Shown here in pieces: positions 16,024 through 25,109 of a stretch of DNA of 64,000 bases (its first letter is position 1; every line of letters starts with the position of its first letter). Under the pieces are notes generated by a model that was not told the DNA's origin, did not search any database, and saw only the letters and a program-made list of their open reading frames with translations. Source of the DNA: Lachnoclostridium sp. An14 (lineage in GTDB: Bacteria; Bacillota; Clostridia; Lachnospirales; Lachnospiraceae); assembly GCF_002160755.1 (NCBI RefSeq), contig NZ_NFLE01000023.1, positions 1 to 64,000 on the forward strand, in the 5' to 3' direction. The translations under genes were made by a program, and so were the position numbers.

Positions 16024-16845
16024 GTGAGACAGAGAAAAGTATTGATAAAGGGAGCCGGAGATCTGGCCACAGGGATTGCCTGCCGCCTGCACAACAGCGG
16101 GTTTCAGGTGGCGATGACGGAGCTTGCCGTTCCCACCACGGTGCGCCGGACGGTGGCGTTTTCCAGGGCCGTTTACGAGGGATGGGCGGAAGTGGAAAAC
16201 ATCACCGGAGTATTGTGTAAAAGTGAGGCAGAACTGCTGGCCGCGGTGGATCAGGACCGGATCGCCGTACTGGTGGATGAAAGGTGCCGGATCCGGGAAA
16301 GCTGGAAACCGGATGTGCTGGTGGATGCCGTGATTGCCAAGAAAAATACAGGCACCAGGCTGGAGGACGCCCCCACGGTGATCGGCGTCGGGCCGGGATT
16401 TACCGCCGGTGTGGACTGCCACTGTGTGGTGGAGACGAAACGGGGCCACGATCTGGGCCGCTGCATCTGGGAAGGCAGTGCCGTACCGAACACCGGCGTT
16501 CCGGGAATCATCGGCGGTTATGGATTGGAGCGGCTGGTGCGGGCATCGGCGGACGGCGTGTTCACGGCGGTGGAGCCCATCGGCAGCCGGGTGAAAAAGG
16601 ATCAGGCAGTGGGCTATGTGGATACCGGCGATGGACGCGTGCCGGTGACTGCCCAGATCGACGGCGTGCTGCGGGGGATTCTCCAGGACGGCGTGACGGT
16701 GTGGAAGGGCATGAAGGCCGGGGATGTGGATCCGAGGGATGTGGAGCGGCACTGTTTCACCGTCTCCGACAAGGCCCGCGCCATCGGCGGCGGCGTCCTG
16801 GAGGCGATTCTGACCATGGAAAAAAGCCGGAGGCAGTCCCTATGA
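16024..16845 (+). CDS. yqeB: EF2563 family selenium-dependent molybdenum hydroxylase system protein (YqeB)
   Basis: A 273-aa cytosolic protein with an N-terminal Rossmann-like segment (VLIKGAGDLATGIACRL) and the family blocks VLVDAVIAKKNTG, VIGVGPGF, CHCVVETKRGHDLGR and VPNTGVPGIIGGY. GTG 16024 follows GGAGGG by nine bases. It overlaps the next gene by four bases (ATGA). The family is a genomic marker for the selenium-dependent molybdenum hydroxylase trait; its exact reaction is not established. No xanthine-dehydrogenase-type hydroxylase lies in this window. Confidence 0.88.
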   Translation: MRQRKVLIKGAGDLATGIACRLHNSGFQVAMTELAVPTTVRRTVAFSRAVYEGWAEVENITGVLCKSEAELLAAVDQDRIAVLVDERCRIRESWKPDVLVDAVIAKKNTGTRLEDAPTVIGVGPGFTAGVDCHCVVETKRGHDLGRCIWEGSAVPNTGVPGIIGGYGLERLVRASADGVFTAVEPIGSRVKKDQAVGYVDTGDGRVPVTAQIDGVLRGILQDGVTVWKGMKAGDVDPRDVERHCFTVSDKARAIGGGVLEAILTMEKSRRQSL

Positions 16846-17459
16846 CGGCCTCGCAGCCGGTGATCCTGGTGCTGCTGGCCGCAGGCGAGGGAAAGCGGTT
16901 TGGCGGGGATAAGCTGCTGTACCAGGTGGATGGGAGGCCCATGTACCGCCTGGCGGCAGATCTCGCCCTGGAGCTGGGAGAGGCTGCGGCCGGGCGCATG
17001 GTGGTCACCGGTTCGGAGCAGATCATGGAGGAGCTGAGCCGGGACGGCTTTGAGATCGTGGAAAACCGGCAGCCGGAGCTTGGGATCTCCCATTCCGTGA
17101 GGTTGGCAGTAGAGCAGGCCGGGACGCGGCCGGGCGGATTGTGCTTTATGGTCTGTGACCAGCCCTGGCTTACGGCAGCCACCCTGGAGCGCTTTCTGGA
17201 GGCCTGGAAGGCCAGCGGAAAGGGCATGGGCTGCCTGTGCCATCTGGGCCGGCGGGGAAACCCGGCAGTATTTGCGGAACCGTACCGGGCGGAGTTAAAA
17301 GCCTTATCCGGCGACCGGGGAGGACGGCAGGTGATGGACCGCCACCCGGAGGACGTCTTTTTCTATGAAGTGGAAGACGGGCGGGAGCTGCGGGATCTGG
17401 ACCAAAGGCCGGGAGCCGAAACAGATATAGGGCGATCCTCTGCTGTAGATTCATTTTGA
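16842..17459 (+). CDS. mocA: MocA-like molybdenum cofactor nucleotidyltransferase
   Basis: A 205-aa GT-A fold nucleotidyltransferase. The signature LVLLAAGEGKRFGGDKLL binds the nucleotide, and FMVCDQPWLT carries the metal-binding Asp. MocA proteins transfer CMP to molybdopterin for xanthine-dehydrogenase-type enzymes, which fits the yqeC-yqeB context. A selenium-system variant is possible. The start overlaps the yqeB stop as ATGA. The tail carries the promoter of the next gene. Confidence 0.85.
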   Translation: MTASQPVILVLLAAGEGKRFGGDKLLYQVDGRPMYRLAADLALELGEAAAGRMVVTGSEQIMEELSRDGFEIVENRQPELGISHSVRLAVEQAGTRPGGLCFMVCDQPWLTAATLERFLEAWKASGKGMGCLCHLGRRGNPAVFAEPYRAELKALSGDRGGRQVMDRHPEDVFFYEVEDGRELRDLDQRPGAETDIGRSSAVDSF

Positions 17460-17484
17460 CATTTCCAGTCGTATCGCTTATATT
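17456..17484 (+). promoter_or_regulatory. Promoter of the ThyX-like/DHFR genes
   Basis: TTGACA (17456-17461), 17 bp, TATATT (17479-17484), overlapping the mocA-like stop codon and 22 bp before the next start. Confidence 0.6.
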
Positions 17485-17506
17485 AGTAGGGATTGCGGAG
17501 GTAACT

Positions 17507-18136
17507 ATGATTTTATTAGAGAGAACAAGCGTGATGAACCTGGAGAACGCCATGCGCGGCGCCAGGAATCCCATGAACAGCTGGGCCAGGATGGACAGCG
17601 GCTATGACGCGGAGGGAAACTACGTGTTGGGCCCCAATGATCTGGATCTGGCCAGGCGGCTGCGGAAAGCAGGCAGCGACCACCGGAAGTTTATCCGGCA
17701 GATCTTTGTGTCCGTGGATATTACGGCTCCTCTGTACTGGTGGAAGGAGTACGATACCTACAAAGTGGCCACGGTGGCCAATTCCACCAGCACCATGCAC
17801 AAAATCCACAGCAAGCCCTTTTCCATAGACGACTTCAGCCACGACCATATGACGCCGTCTACCCTGGCTTATATGGAGACGGTGGTGGAGAAACTGGAGG
17901 AGATCCGCCTGCGCTATATGGAGACCAAGAGCAAGGAGGACTGGTACGACATGATCCAGCTCCTGCCCTCCAGCTACAACCAGATGCGCACCTGCACCTT
18001 CAACTATGAGACCCTGGTAAACATTTACTTTGCCAGACGGAATCACAAGCTGCAGGAGTGGCACACCTTCTGCGACTGGATCGCGGAGCTGCCCTACGGA
18101 AAAGAGCTGATCATTGCGGAGGAAAACGAGAAATAG
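17507..18136 (+). CDS. ThyX-like protein (divergent thymidylate synthase fold)
   Basis: A 209-aa cytosolic protein after a GGAGGT ribosome site. The block from Phe62 to His98 (RQIFVSVDITAPLYWWKEY, then TVANSTSTMHKI) is arranged like the substrate/FAD motif of flavin-dependent thymidylate synthase, and the C-terminal YFARRNHKLQEWHTF resembles the final ThyX helix. The exact RHRxxSxNExSxR motif is absent. Dihydrofolate reductase follows 125 bp downstream, consistent with thymidylate synthesis. I have not verified homology by profile search, so the function is tentative. Confidence 0.5.
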   Translation: MILLERTSVMNLENAMRGARNPMNSWARMDSGYDAEGNYVLGPNDLDLARRLRKAGSDHRKFIRQIFVSVDITAPLYWWKEYDTYKVATVANSTSTMHKIHSKPFSIDDFSHDHMTPSTLAYMETVVEKLEEIRLRYMETKSKEDWYDMIQLLPSSYNQMRTCTFNYETLVNIYFARRNHKLQEWHTFCDWIAELPYGKELIIAEENEK

Positions 18137-18261
18137 GCCTGCGGCATAAGGCAGGAGTGACTGGCGAGGAGGCCGCAGCGGGGGAAGTGTCCCTGTTGCG
18201 GCCATTTATGTCCCCGCCAGAGCGCCGGTGCCGGGAGAGAGATGAGAGAGGAGACGAGAGG

Positions 18262-18765
18262 ATGAATCTGATCGCGGCAGTTGACAAAAACTGGGCCATC
18301 GGAAACGGCGGCCGCCTGCTGGTGTCCATTCCGGAGGATCAGCGGCTGTTTCGGGAGGAGACCATGGGAAAAGTGGTGGTCATGGGGAGAAAGACCCTGG
18401 AGAGCCTGCCGGGGGGACAGCCCCTTCACGGCAGAACCACCGTTGTGCTCAGCCGGGATCCCCAGTTTCAGCCGAAGGGAGCGGTGGTCTGCCGCAGCCT
18501 GGAGGAGGCCCTGGAGGAGCTTAAAAAATATCCGTCGGAGGACATTTTCGTGGCAGGCGGGCAGGAGATTTACGAGCTGTTTCTGCCCTACTGCGATGTG
18601 GCCCACATCACCTATATTGACTACGGCTACGAGGCCGACACCCGGTTTCCCAATCTGGATGAGTCGGAGGAGTGGCGGATGCTGTTAGCGGGAGAGGAGC
18701 AGACGTATTTTGACCTGTGCTACGAATTCCGGCTGTACCGCAGGGTGAAAGGCCTTCGGAAATAG
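18262..18765 (+). CDS. folA: Dihydrofolate reductase
   Basis: A 167-aa enzyme reducing dihydrofolate to tetrahydrofolate with NADPH. Family blocks: LIAAVDKNWAIGNGGRLL, substrate acid Asp26 in SIPEDQRLF, VVMGRKTLESLPGG, TTVVLSRD, IFVAGGQEIYELFLPY and ITYIDYGYEADTRFP. ATG 18262 has an upstream GAGAGGAGA site. It probably shares a transcript with the ThyX-like gene. The AGGQEIY (rather than GGxxIY) variant is conservative. Confidence 0.93.
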   Translation: MNLIAAVDKNWAIGNGGRLLVSIPEDQRLFREETMGKVVVMGRKTLESLPGGQPLHGRTTVVLSRDPQFQPKGAVVCRSLEEALEELKKYPSEDIFVAGGQEIYELFLPYCDVAHITYIDYGYEADTRFPNLDESEEWRMLLAGEEQTYFDLCYEFRLYRRVKGLRK

Positions 18766-18768
18766 CAG

Positions 18769-18797
18769 TTGCCAATCCCGTTCTATGATGTTAAGAT
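18769..18797 (+). promoter_or_regulatory. Putative promoter of the aldose epimerase gene
   Basis: TTGCCA (18769-18774), 17 bp, TAAGAT (18792-18797), just after the DHFR stop. Confidence 0.45.
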
Positions 18798-18854
18798 AAA
18801 GAGAATGGCACGGCCCGGACGGGGCCGCGGCGAAGGAAAGGGAGGGAAAGCCGT

Positions 18855-19745
18855 ATGTCGGAAAAGAAAGTGATCCTGGAAAATGAAAAGCTGCTGATGG
18901 AGGTTGAGCCCTTTGGGGCGGAGCTGACCCGCGTTTACGATAAGAAGAATGACTGCGAGATGCTTTGGGAAGGAGATCCGAAGGTCTGGGGCAGACATTC
19001 CCCCATTCTGTTCCCCTTTGTGGGAAGATGTTTTGAAAATCAGTACAGCTATGATGGAAAGACCTATGCCATTGGACAGCACGGATTTGCCAGAGACATG
19101 GAGTTTGAGCCGGTGAAAACAGGGACGGACGAGGTGTGGTTTGCCCTTGCGGATAGCGAGGAGACATTAAAGAAATATCCCTTCCGTTTCCGGCTGGAAG
19201 TGGGCTACCGTCTGGAGGAGAACCGGATCCATGTGATGTGGCGGGTGAAAAATCCCGGTGAGGACGAGCTGTATTTCATGATCGGCGCCCACCCCGCGTT
19301 CCGGACGCCGAAGGGAAAGACTATTTATGACTATACCTTTGATTTCCACCAGTCCGGGAAACTCCATTACCAGGCGCCGGACGAGGCCGGCTACCGGGAG
19401 GCGGCGCTGGACGGGGAGCTGGATGTAAGGGACGGCCGGATCCCCCTGGAAAAGGGATTTTTCCAGGATGTGCTCACCTACATCTTTGACCGGGGCCAGG
19501 TGGAAAAAATCAGCCTTCTGGTGGACGGCAAACCGTTTGTGACGGTGGAGTGCCCGGGATTTCCCTATATGGCCATCTGGACCATGGAGGAGACCCATCC
19601 CTTTGTATGCCTGGAGCCGTGGTACGGCCGCTGCGCGGAAAAAGGGTTCCAGGGGGACTTTAAAGAGAGAGAAGGCGTCTGCCAGTTAGGGGCGGGCGAG
19701 GAGTTTGCGGCGGAATACGTGATCTGCGCGGACGCCGCCAAATAG
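18855..19745 (+). CDS. Aldose 1-epimerase family protein
   Basis: A 296-aa cytosolic protein of the galactose-mutarotase superfamily, LacX/YeaD-like branch. Visible blocks: ENEKLLMEVEPFGAELTRVYD at the N-terminus, SPILFPFVGR, YAIGQHGFARDMEF (candidate catalytic His), FMIGAHPAFRTP (second His) and FVCLEPWYG. The enzyme should interconvert sugar anomers, possibly phosphorylated ones. It stands alone between DHFR and the Nfn pair. Confidence 0.85.
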   Translation: MSEKKVILENEKLLMEVEPFGAELTRVYDKKNDCEMLWEGDPKVWGRHSPILFPFVGRCFENQYSYDGKTYAIGQHGFARDMEFEPVKTGTDEVWFALADSEETLKKYPFRFRLEVGYRLEENRIHVMWRVKNPGEDELYFMIGAHPAFRTPKGKTIYDYTFDFHQSGKLHYQAPDEAGYREAALDGELDVRDGRIPLEKGFFQDVLTYIFDRGQVEKISLLVDGKPFVTVECPGFPYMAIWTMEETHPFVCLEPWYGRCAEKGFQGDFKEREGVCQLGAGEEFAAEYVICADAAK

Positions 19746-19789
19746 TGAAGGATACAAAAAGAGGAAGGTAAGAAAGGCAGGAGAGTAAA

Positions 19790-20680
19790 ATGTTTCAGAT
19801 TACAAGATCCGAAAAGCTTGCGGACAAAATCTATCTGATGGACGTAAAGGCTCCCCGTGTGGCTCGTTCCTGCGAGCCGGGAGAGTTTGTGATCGTAAAG
19901 ATGGATGAGAAAGGGGAGCGGATCCCCCTTACGATCTGCGATTTTGACCGGGAGGCCGGCACCGTCACCATCGTGGTGCAGACGGTAGGCGCGTCTACGG
20001 AAAAGATGGTGCAGCTCAAGGCGGGAGAGTATTTCCAGGACTTTGTGGGTCCCCTGGGCAACCCCTCTGATTTTATCAAAGAGGACGTGGAGGAGTTAAA
20101 GGGAAAACGGTATCTGTTCGTCGCCGGCGGCGTGGGAGCGGCTCCCGTGTATCCTCAGGTAAAATGGTTCCACGAGCACGGCATTGACGTGGATGTGATC
20201 GTGGGAGCCAAGACGAAGGATCTTGTGATCCTGGAAAAGGAGATGGAGGCGGCAGCGGGAAATCTCTACATCACCACCGACGACGGCAGCTACGGCCGCA
20301 AGGGAATGGTGACGGAGGTCATCAAGAACCTGGTGCAGGACGAGGGAAAGCAGTACGACGTCTGCGTTGCCATCGGCCCCATGATCATGATGAAATTTGT
20401 GTGCCTTCTGACAAAGGAGCTTGAGATCCCCACCATCGTCAGCATGAACCCCATCATGGTGGACGGAACGGGAATGTGCGGCGCCTGCCGTCTGACGGTG
20501 GGCGGAAAGGTGAAGTTCGCCTGTGTGGACGGACCGGAGTTTGACGGCCATCTGGTGGATTTTGACGAGGCGATGAAACGGCAGCAGATGTACAAGACGG
20601 AGGAAGGCCGGGCCATGCTGAAACTGGCGGAGGGCGACACCCATCACGGCGGCTGCGGAAACTGCGGAGGTGACGAATAA
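19790..20680 (+). CDS. NfnA-like FAD/NAD-binding [2Fe-2S] subunit
   Basis: A 296-aa flavoprotein of the sulfide/dihydroorotate dehydrogenase-like family. It has an FAD domain (CEPGEFVIVKMDEKGERIPLTI), a nucleotide-binding loop (FVAGGVGAAPVYP) and a C-terminal cluster motif DGTGMCGACR...FACVDGPEFDGH typical of DHODH-type [2Fe-2S] binding. In NfnAB this subunit exchanges electrons with NAD(H). Its stop overlaps the start of the NfnB/GltA-like gene by one base, so the two are translationally coupled. The last residues add an unusual HHGGCGNCGG tail with two Cys. Confidence 0.88.
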   Translation: MFQITRSEKLADKIYLMDVKAPRVARSCEPGEFVIVKMDEKGERIPLTICDFDREAGTVTIVVQTVGASTEKMVQLKAGEYFQDFVGPLGNPSDFIKEDVEELKGKRYLFVAGGVGAAPVYPQVKWFHEHGIDVDVIVGAKTKDLVILEKEMEAAAGNLYITTDDGSYGRKGMVTEVIKNLVQDEGKQYDVCVAIGPMIMMKFVCLLTKELEIPTIVSMNPIMVDGTGMCGACRLTVGGKVKFACVDGPEFDGHLVDFDEAMKRQQMYKTEEGRAMLKLAEGDTHHGGCGNCGGDE

Positions 20681-22074
20681 TGGATCTGATGAAACGAGTG
20701 CCTGTGAGAGAGCAGGATCCGAAGGTAAGAGCGACCAACTTTGAGGAGGTCTGCCTGGGATACAATGAGGAGGAGGCAGTGGCGGAGGCCAAACGGTGCC
20801 TTCAGTGCAAAAATGCCAGATGTATGAAGGGATGTCCCGTTTCCATTGACATTCCCGGATTTATCAAAGAGGTGGCGGAGGGGAACTTCGCCGAGGCGGC
20901 GAGAGTGATCGCCCGTTCCTCCGCCCTTCCGGCCATCTGCGGCCGTGTGTGCCCCCAGGAGACCCAGTGCGAGGGCGTGTGCATCCGCGGAATCAAGGGC
21001 GAGCCGGTTTCCATCGGAAAGCTGGAGCGCTTTGTGGCTGACTGGTCCAGGGAACACGGGATCGTCCCGGAGAAACCGGAGACCACCAACGGGAAGAAGG
21101 TGGCCGTCATCGGTTCCGGCCCCGCGGGCTTAACCTGTGCCGGTGATCTGGCGAAGATGGGCTATGAGGTGACGATCTTTGAGGCCCTTCACGAGCCGGG
21201 CGGCGTGCTCACCTACGGCATTCCGGAGTTCCGTCTGCCGAAGGAGACGGTGGTGCGGGCCGAGATTGAGAACGTAAAGAAACTGGGCGTGACCATCGAG
21301 ACCGACGTGGTGGTGGGAAAATCCGCTACCATTGACCAGCTGATGGAGGAGGAAGGATTCCAGGCCGTATTTATCGGCTCCGGCGCCGGACTTCCCAAGT
21401 TTATGGGCATTCCCGGCGAGAATGCCAACGGCGTATTTTCCGCCAACGAATATCTCACCAGAAGCAACCTGATGAAGGCGTTCCGGAACGACTATGACAC
21501 CCCCATCGCAGCCGGGAAAAAGGTAGCTGTGGTAGGCGGCGGAAACGTGGCCATGGACGCCGCCAGGACGGCTCTGCGTCTGGGCGCCGACGTACATATT
21601 GTGTACCGCCGCAGCGAGGCGGAACTGCCCGCCAGAGCGGAGGAGGTGCACCATGCCAAGGAGGAGGGCATTGTATTCAACCTCCTGACGAACCCGGTGG
21701 AGATCCTGACGGATGAGAAAGGCTGGGTAAAGGGCATGGTAGTGCGAAAGATGGAGCTGGGAGAGCCGGATGCCTCCGGGAGAAGACGCCCGGTGGAGAT
21801 CCCCGGTTCCGACTACACCATTGATGTGGATACGGTGATCATGTCCCTGGGAACCTCCCCCAATCCTCTCATTTCCTCCACCACGGAGGGCCTGGAGGTG
21901 AACAAGTGGCGCTGCATCGTGGCGGACGAGAAAAACGGCAAGACCACGAAAGAAGGCGTCTATGCCGGCGGCGACGCGGTGACGGGAGCGGCCACGGTGA
22001 TCCTGGCCATGGAGGCCGGAAAGGCTGGAGCCAGGGGAATTCATGAGTTTCTGTCGGGAGCAGGGGAGGACTGA
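20680..22074 (+). CDS. gltA: NADPH-dependent glutamate synthase small subunit-like / NfnB
   Basis: A 464-aa iron-sulfur flavoprotein. The N-terminal CLQCKNARCMKGCPV and CGRVCPQETQCEGVC carry Cys ligands for two [4Fe-4S] clusters. GSGPAGLTCAGDL binds FAD, GGGNVAMDAARTALRLG binds NADP(H), and the C-terminal YAGGDAVTGAATVILAM completes the fold. Coupled to NfnA, the pair should form the electron-bifurcating ferredoxin-NADP/NAD transhydrogenase; automatic annotation would call it glutamate synthase GltA. No large GOGAT subunit is present here. Confidence 0.9.
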   Translation: MDLMKRVPVREQDPKVRATNFEEVCLGYNEEEAVAEAKRCLQCKNARCMKGCPVSIDIPGFIKEVAEGNFAEAARVIARSSALPAICGRVCPQETQCEGVCIRGIKGEPVSIGKLERFVADWSREHGIVPEKPETTNGKKVAVIGSGPAGLTCAGDLAKMGYEVTIFEALHEPGGVLTYGIPEFRLPKETVVRAEIENVKKLGVTIETDVVVGKSATIDQLMEEEGFQAVFIGSGAGLPKFMGIPGENANGVFSANEYLTRSNLMKAFRNDYDTPIAAGKKVAVVGGGNVAMDAARTALRLGADVHIVYRRSEAELPARAEEVHHAKEEGIVFNLLTNPVEILTDEKGWVKGMVVRKMELGEPDASGRRRPVEIPGSDYTIDVDTVIMSLGTSPNPLISSTTEGLEVNKWRCIVADEKNGKTTKEGVYAGGDAVTGAATVILAMEAGKAGARGIHEFLSGAGED

Positions 22075-22077
22075 CGG

Positions 22078-22132
22078 GAGAAACGGAGGACGGACAGCAG
22101 CGGCGGCCGCCTGATTGGCGGCGCCGTTTCTC
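22078..22132 (+). terminator. Probable terminator after the Nfn pair
   Basis: GAGAAACGG (22078-22086) pairs with CCGTTTCTC (22124-22132) around an inner GC-rich stem. The T-tract is poor, so termination strength is uncertain. Confidence 0.5.
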
Positions 22133-22152
22133 TATAAAACCTGTTGTTTGAT

Positions 22153-23505
22153 ATGAAAAAGTATGTAGATCTCTTAAACGGAAATATTTTAACCGCCCTG
22201 ACGGAGCTGGCGGTGCCCATTATGGCCACATCCCTTGTCCAGATGGCCTACAATCTGACGGACATGGCCTGGATCGGCCGGGTGGGCAGCAGCGCCGTGG
22301 CGGCGGTGGGCGGAGCCGGGATGTACACCTGGCTGTCGGCGGGGGTTGTGACCCTGGCGAAGATGGGCGGCCAGGTAAAAGTAGCCCAGTCCCTGGGAGA
22401 GGGAAACAAAGGGGAGGCGGCCCGCTACGGAGGCGCTGCCATCCAGATGACCATGGCTCTGGGGATTTTATACGGGCTGGTGATGGTACTCTTTACCCGT
22501 CCGCTGCTCAATTTCTTTCAATTATCGGATGAGGCCACTCTGGTACAGGCCGTGGATTATCTGCGGATTGCCGGAGGGCTGATCTTCTTTACATTCATAA
22601 ATCAGACCCTTACCTGTCTGTTTACCGCTATCGGAAACAGCAAACCCACTTTTTTTGCAAACTGCATCGGCCTGGCGGCCAACATGATTCTGGATCCGTT
22701 GCTGATCTTTGGAATCGGTCCCATTCCAGCCATGGGGGCGGCGGGAGCTGCCATCGCCACGGTGACGGCCCAGGCGATTGTGACCGCGGCTATGATCTGG
22801 AATGTGAAACGGGACAGGATCCTGTTCGACGGCATTCAGGTGTTTCAGCGGCCGGAGCTTGGCTGTATGAAGACCATCACGGCCATCGGGCTGCCGGCGG
22901 CTCTGCAGAGCTCCCTTTACTGCGGGATCTCTATGGTGCTGACCAGGTTTGTGGCCGCCTGGGGCGTCACGGCGGTGGCGGTGCAGCGGGTGGGCGGACA
23001 GATCGAGTCCATTTCCTGGATGGCGGCGGAAGGATTCGGCACGGCGATCAACGCCTTTGTGGCCCAAAACTACGGGGGCGGCCGTTACAGCCGGGTGCGA
23101 AAGGGGTATTTCAGCGCGGCGGGACTGATGGTGGTATGGGGTGCCATCACCACGTTCCTGTTGGTGGGTTTCTGTGGCCCGCTGTTCCGGCTTTTTATCA
23201 CGGAACCGGAGGTGGTGCCGGCGGGGATGGATTATCTGCGGATCATCGGCTACGGGCAGCTGTTTATGTGCATGGAGCTGATGACGGTGGGAGCGCTGTC
23301 TGGGCTGGGAAAGACCTTCCTGTGCTCGGTGATCAGCATTTCCCTCACCTCCGCCAGGATTCCTCTGGCCATGTTTCTGGGGGCTACGTCCCTGGGGCTT
23401 AACGGAATCTGGTGGGCGCTGACCATCTCCAGCGTCGCGAAGGGGCTTGTATTTTTTATAAACTATATGATGATATTAAAAAAATTACCGGGGGAGGAAC
23501 TTTAA
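22153..23505 (+). CDS. MATE family efflux transporter
   Basis: A membrane protein of about 450 aa with roughly twelve helices in two homologous halves. It opens like other DinF/NorM relatives (LTELAVPIMATSLVQMAYNLTDMAWIGRVG). MATE proteins export organic cations or drugs using Na+ or H+ gradients. ATG 22153 is chosen; no clear ribosome site is visible, and TTG 22144 is an alternative. A second MATE gene follows directly, so the two may form a heteromeric or sequentially duplicated pair. Confidence 0.88.
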   Translation: MKKYVDLLNGNILTALTELAVPIMATSLVQMAYNLTDMAWIGRVGSSAVAAVGGAGMYTWLSAGVVTLAKMGGQVKVAQSLGEGNKGEAARYGGAAIQMTMALGILYGLVMVLFTRPLLNFFQLSDEATLVQAVDYLRIAGGLIFFTFINQTLTCLFTAIGNSKPTFFANCIGLAANMILDPLLIFGIGPIPAMGAAGAAIATVTAQAIVTAAMIWNVKRDRILFDGIQVFQRPELGCMKTITAIGLPAALQSSLYCGISMVLTRFVAAWGVTAVAVQRVGGQIESISWMAAEGFGTAINAFVAQNYGGGRYSRVRKGYFSAAGLMVVWGAITTFLLVGFCGPLFRLFITEPEVVPAGMDYLRIIGYGQLFMCMELMTVGALSGLGKTFLCSVISISLTSARIPLAMFLGATSLGLNGIWWALTISSVAKGLVFFINYMMILKKLPGEEL

Positions 23506-24894
23506 ATGAAACGGGCAAAGACGCAGGAAGAAAAGTACAGGCAGATGATGGAAATGCCGGTATCCCGGCTGATTCCGGGTCTGGCGGTGCCGACCATCAT
23601 CAGTATGCTGATCACATCCATTTATAATATGGCGGACACATTTTTCGTCAGCCAGCTGGGCACCAGCGCGTCCGGGGCTGTAGGCGTGATCTTTTCCGCC
23701 ATGGCCATCATTCAGGCGTTGGGGTTCGGCTTTGGCCAGGGCGCCGGGATCAACATTTCCCAGTCCCTGGGAAACAAGGATACAGCCAAAGCGGGAGAGG
23801 CGGCGGCAGCCTCCTTTTTCGCCGTGTTGTTTCTGGGGATCGTGATCGGCGTGGTGGGGAATCTGTTTCTCCATCCCCTGGTGATGATGCTGGGGGCTAC
23901 GCCCACCATCGCGCCCTATGCGGAGGACTACGCCAGATACATTCTCATCGCATCTCCCTTTATGATGTGCGCCTTTGTGATGAACAATGTGCTGCGTTCC
24001 CAGGGAAATGCCGTTTACGCCATGGTGGGAATCACCACCGGCGGAATTCTCAACATGATTCTGGATCCCATTTTTATTTTCACCTTTGAGATGGGAACCA
24101 GCGGGGCGGCTCTGGCTACAGGCTTAAGCCAGCTCATCAGCTTTGGGATCCTGCTTTGCCAGTGCAATCTGCGGGGGGACTGCATTTCCATCCGCTGGTC
24201 GGATTTTAAGCCCAGTTTTCAGATTTACGGGAAGATTCTGCACGCCGGCCTGCCCAGTTTCTGCCGTCAGTCCATCGCCAGCGTGGGGACGATTCTCTTA
24301 AATTTCTCCGCAGGCGTCTACGGGGACGCGGCCATTGCGGCCATGTCCATTGTGAACCGGTTTATGATGTTTATCAATTCCGCCATGATCGGCTTTGGCC
24401 AGGGCTTTCAGCCGGTTTGCGGGTTTAATTTCGGCGCCAGACGGTATGACCGGGTGCTGGAGGCCTATTGGTTCTGCGTGAAGGTGGCGGTGGTGATGCT
24501 GACGGTGCTGGCAGTGGTCTGCTTTATTCCCGCCGGACAGATCATTTCTTTATTCCGCAAGGACGACGCGGAGGTGATCGCCATCGGCACAAGGGCCCTG
24601 CGGTATCAGCTGCTCCTGGCTCCGGCCATGGGCTGGATCACCATGGTGAATATGCTGTCCCAGTCCATCGGCTACGGGTTCCGGGCCGCGGTAGTGTCCG
24701 TCGCCCGCCAGGGGATTTTCCTGATTCCCGCCCTTCTGATTCTTCCGGGGATTTTCGGGCTTACAGGCATTCTCATCTCTCAGCCGGCGGCGGATGTGTG
24801 CACATTGATCCTCAGTACGGCAGTGGTTTTTCAGATCCTGCGGGAGTTAAAAACCATGGATCAGGAACAGCGCGGGCTGGCCCGGAACGCATAG
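23506..24894 (+). CDS. Second MATE family efflux transporter
   Basis: A 462-aa, twelve-helix exporter starting right at the previous stop (TAAATG) with GGGGGAGG upstream. The N-terminal helix VSRLIPGLAVPTIISMLITSIYNMADTFFVSQLG is typical of MATE proteins; the second half opens GLPSFCRQSIASVGTILLN. It is clearly paralogous to the preceding gene but not a near-identical copy. The substrate is unknown. Confidence 0.9.
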   Translation: MKRAKTQEEKYRQMMEMPVSRLIPGLAVPTIISMLITSIYNMADTFFVSQLGTSASGAVGVIFSAMAIIQALGFGFGQGAGINISQSLGNKDTAKAGEAAAASFFAVLFLGIVIGVVGNLFLHPLVMMLGATPTIAPYAEDYARYILIASPFMMCAFVMNNVLRSQGNAVYAMVGITTGGILNMILDPIFIFTFEMGTSGAALATGLSQLISFGILLCQCNLRGDCISIRWSDFKPSFQIYGKILHAGLPSFCRQSIASVGTILLNFSAGVYGDAAIAAMSIVNRFMMFINSAMIGFGQGFQPVCGFNFGARRYDRVLEAYWFCVKVAVVMLTVLAVVCFIPAGQIISLFRKDDAEVIAIGTRALRYQLLLAPAMGWITMVNMLSQSIGYGFRAAVVSVARQGIFLIPALLILPGIFGLTGILISQPAADVCTLILSTAVVFQILRELKTMDQEQRGLARNA

Positions 24895-25066
24895 GGAAAA
24901 TGCCGCTCTGGAGAGGGAAATCTTCTGTGGGCAATTATGCTGTATAATCGGGAAAATACGGGATGATTTTTCTGTGCGGACAGGGAAAAAAGGTATGGAC
25001 GAAATCGACATTTTGTGAGAAAATGATACCAGGTATGGCGTGATTGTTTTAACAATCTACCATATT

Positions 25067-25083
25067 TTGAGAATACTTCTCAA
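25067..25083 (+). promoter_or_regulatory. Fur/PerR-like palindrome upstream of the Fe-S scaffold gene
   Basis: TTGAGAA-TAC-TTCTCAA is a perfect 7-bp inverted repeat in the otherwise gene-free stretch 24895-25109. Read as a 7-1-7 site (TGAGAAT A CTTCTCA) it matches the Fur consensus at 11 of 14 arm positions. It lies 26 bp before the start codon, where a metal- or peroxide-responsive repressor could act. Confidence 0.45.
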
Positions 25084-25109
25084 TTACATATCTGAAAGGA
25101 GTTTTAAAC

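Noticed and set aside
20680-22074. Small subunit of a true glutamate synthase
   Set aside because: No large GOGAT subunit is adjacent and the gene is fused by overlap to an NfnA-type gene, so the NfnAB reading is preferred.
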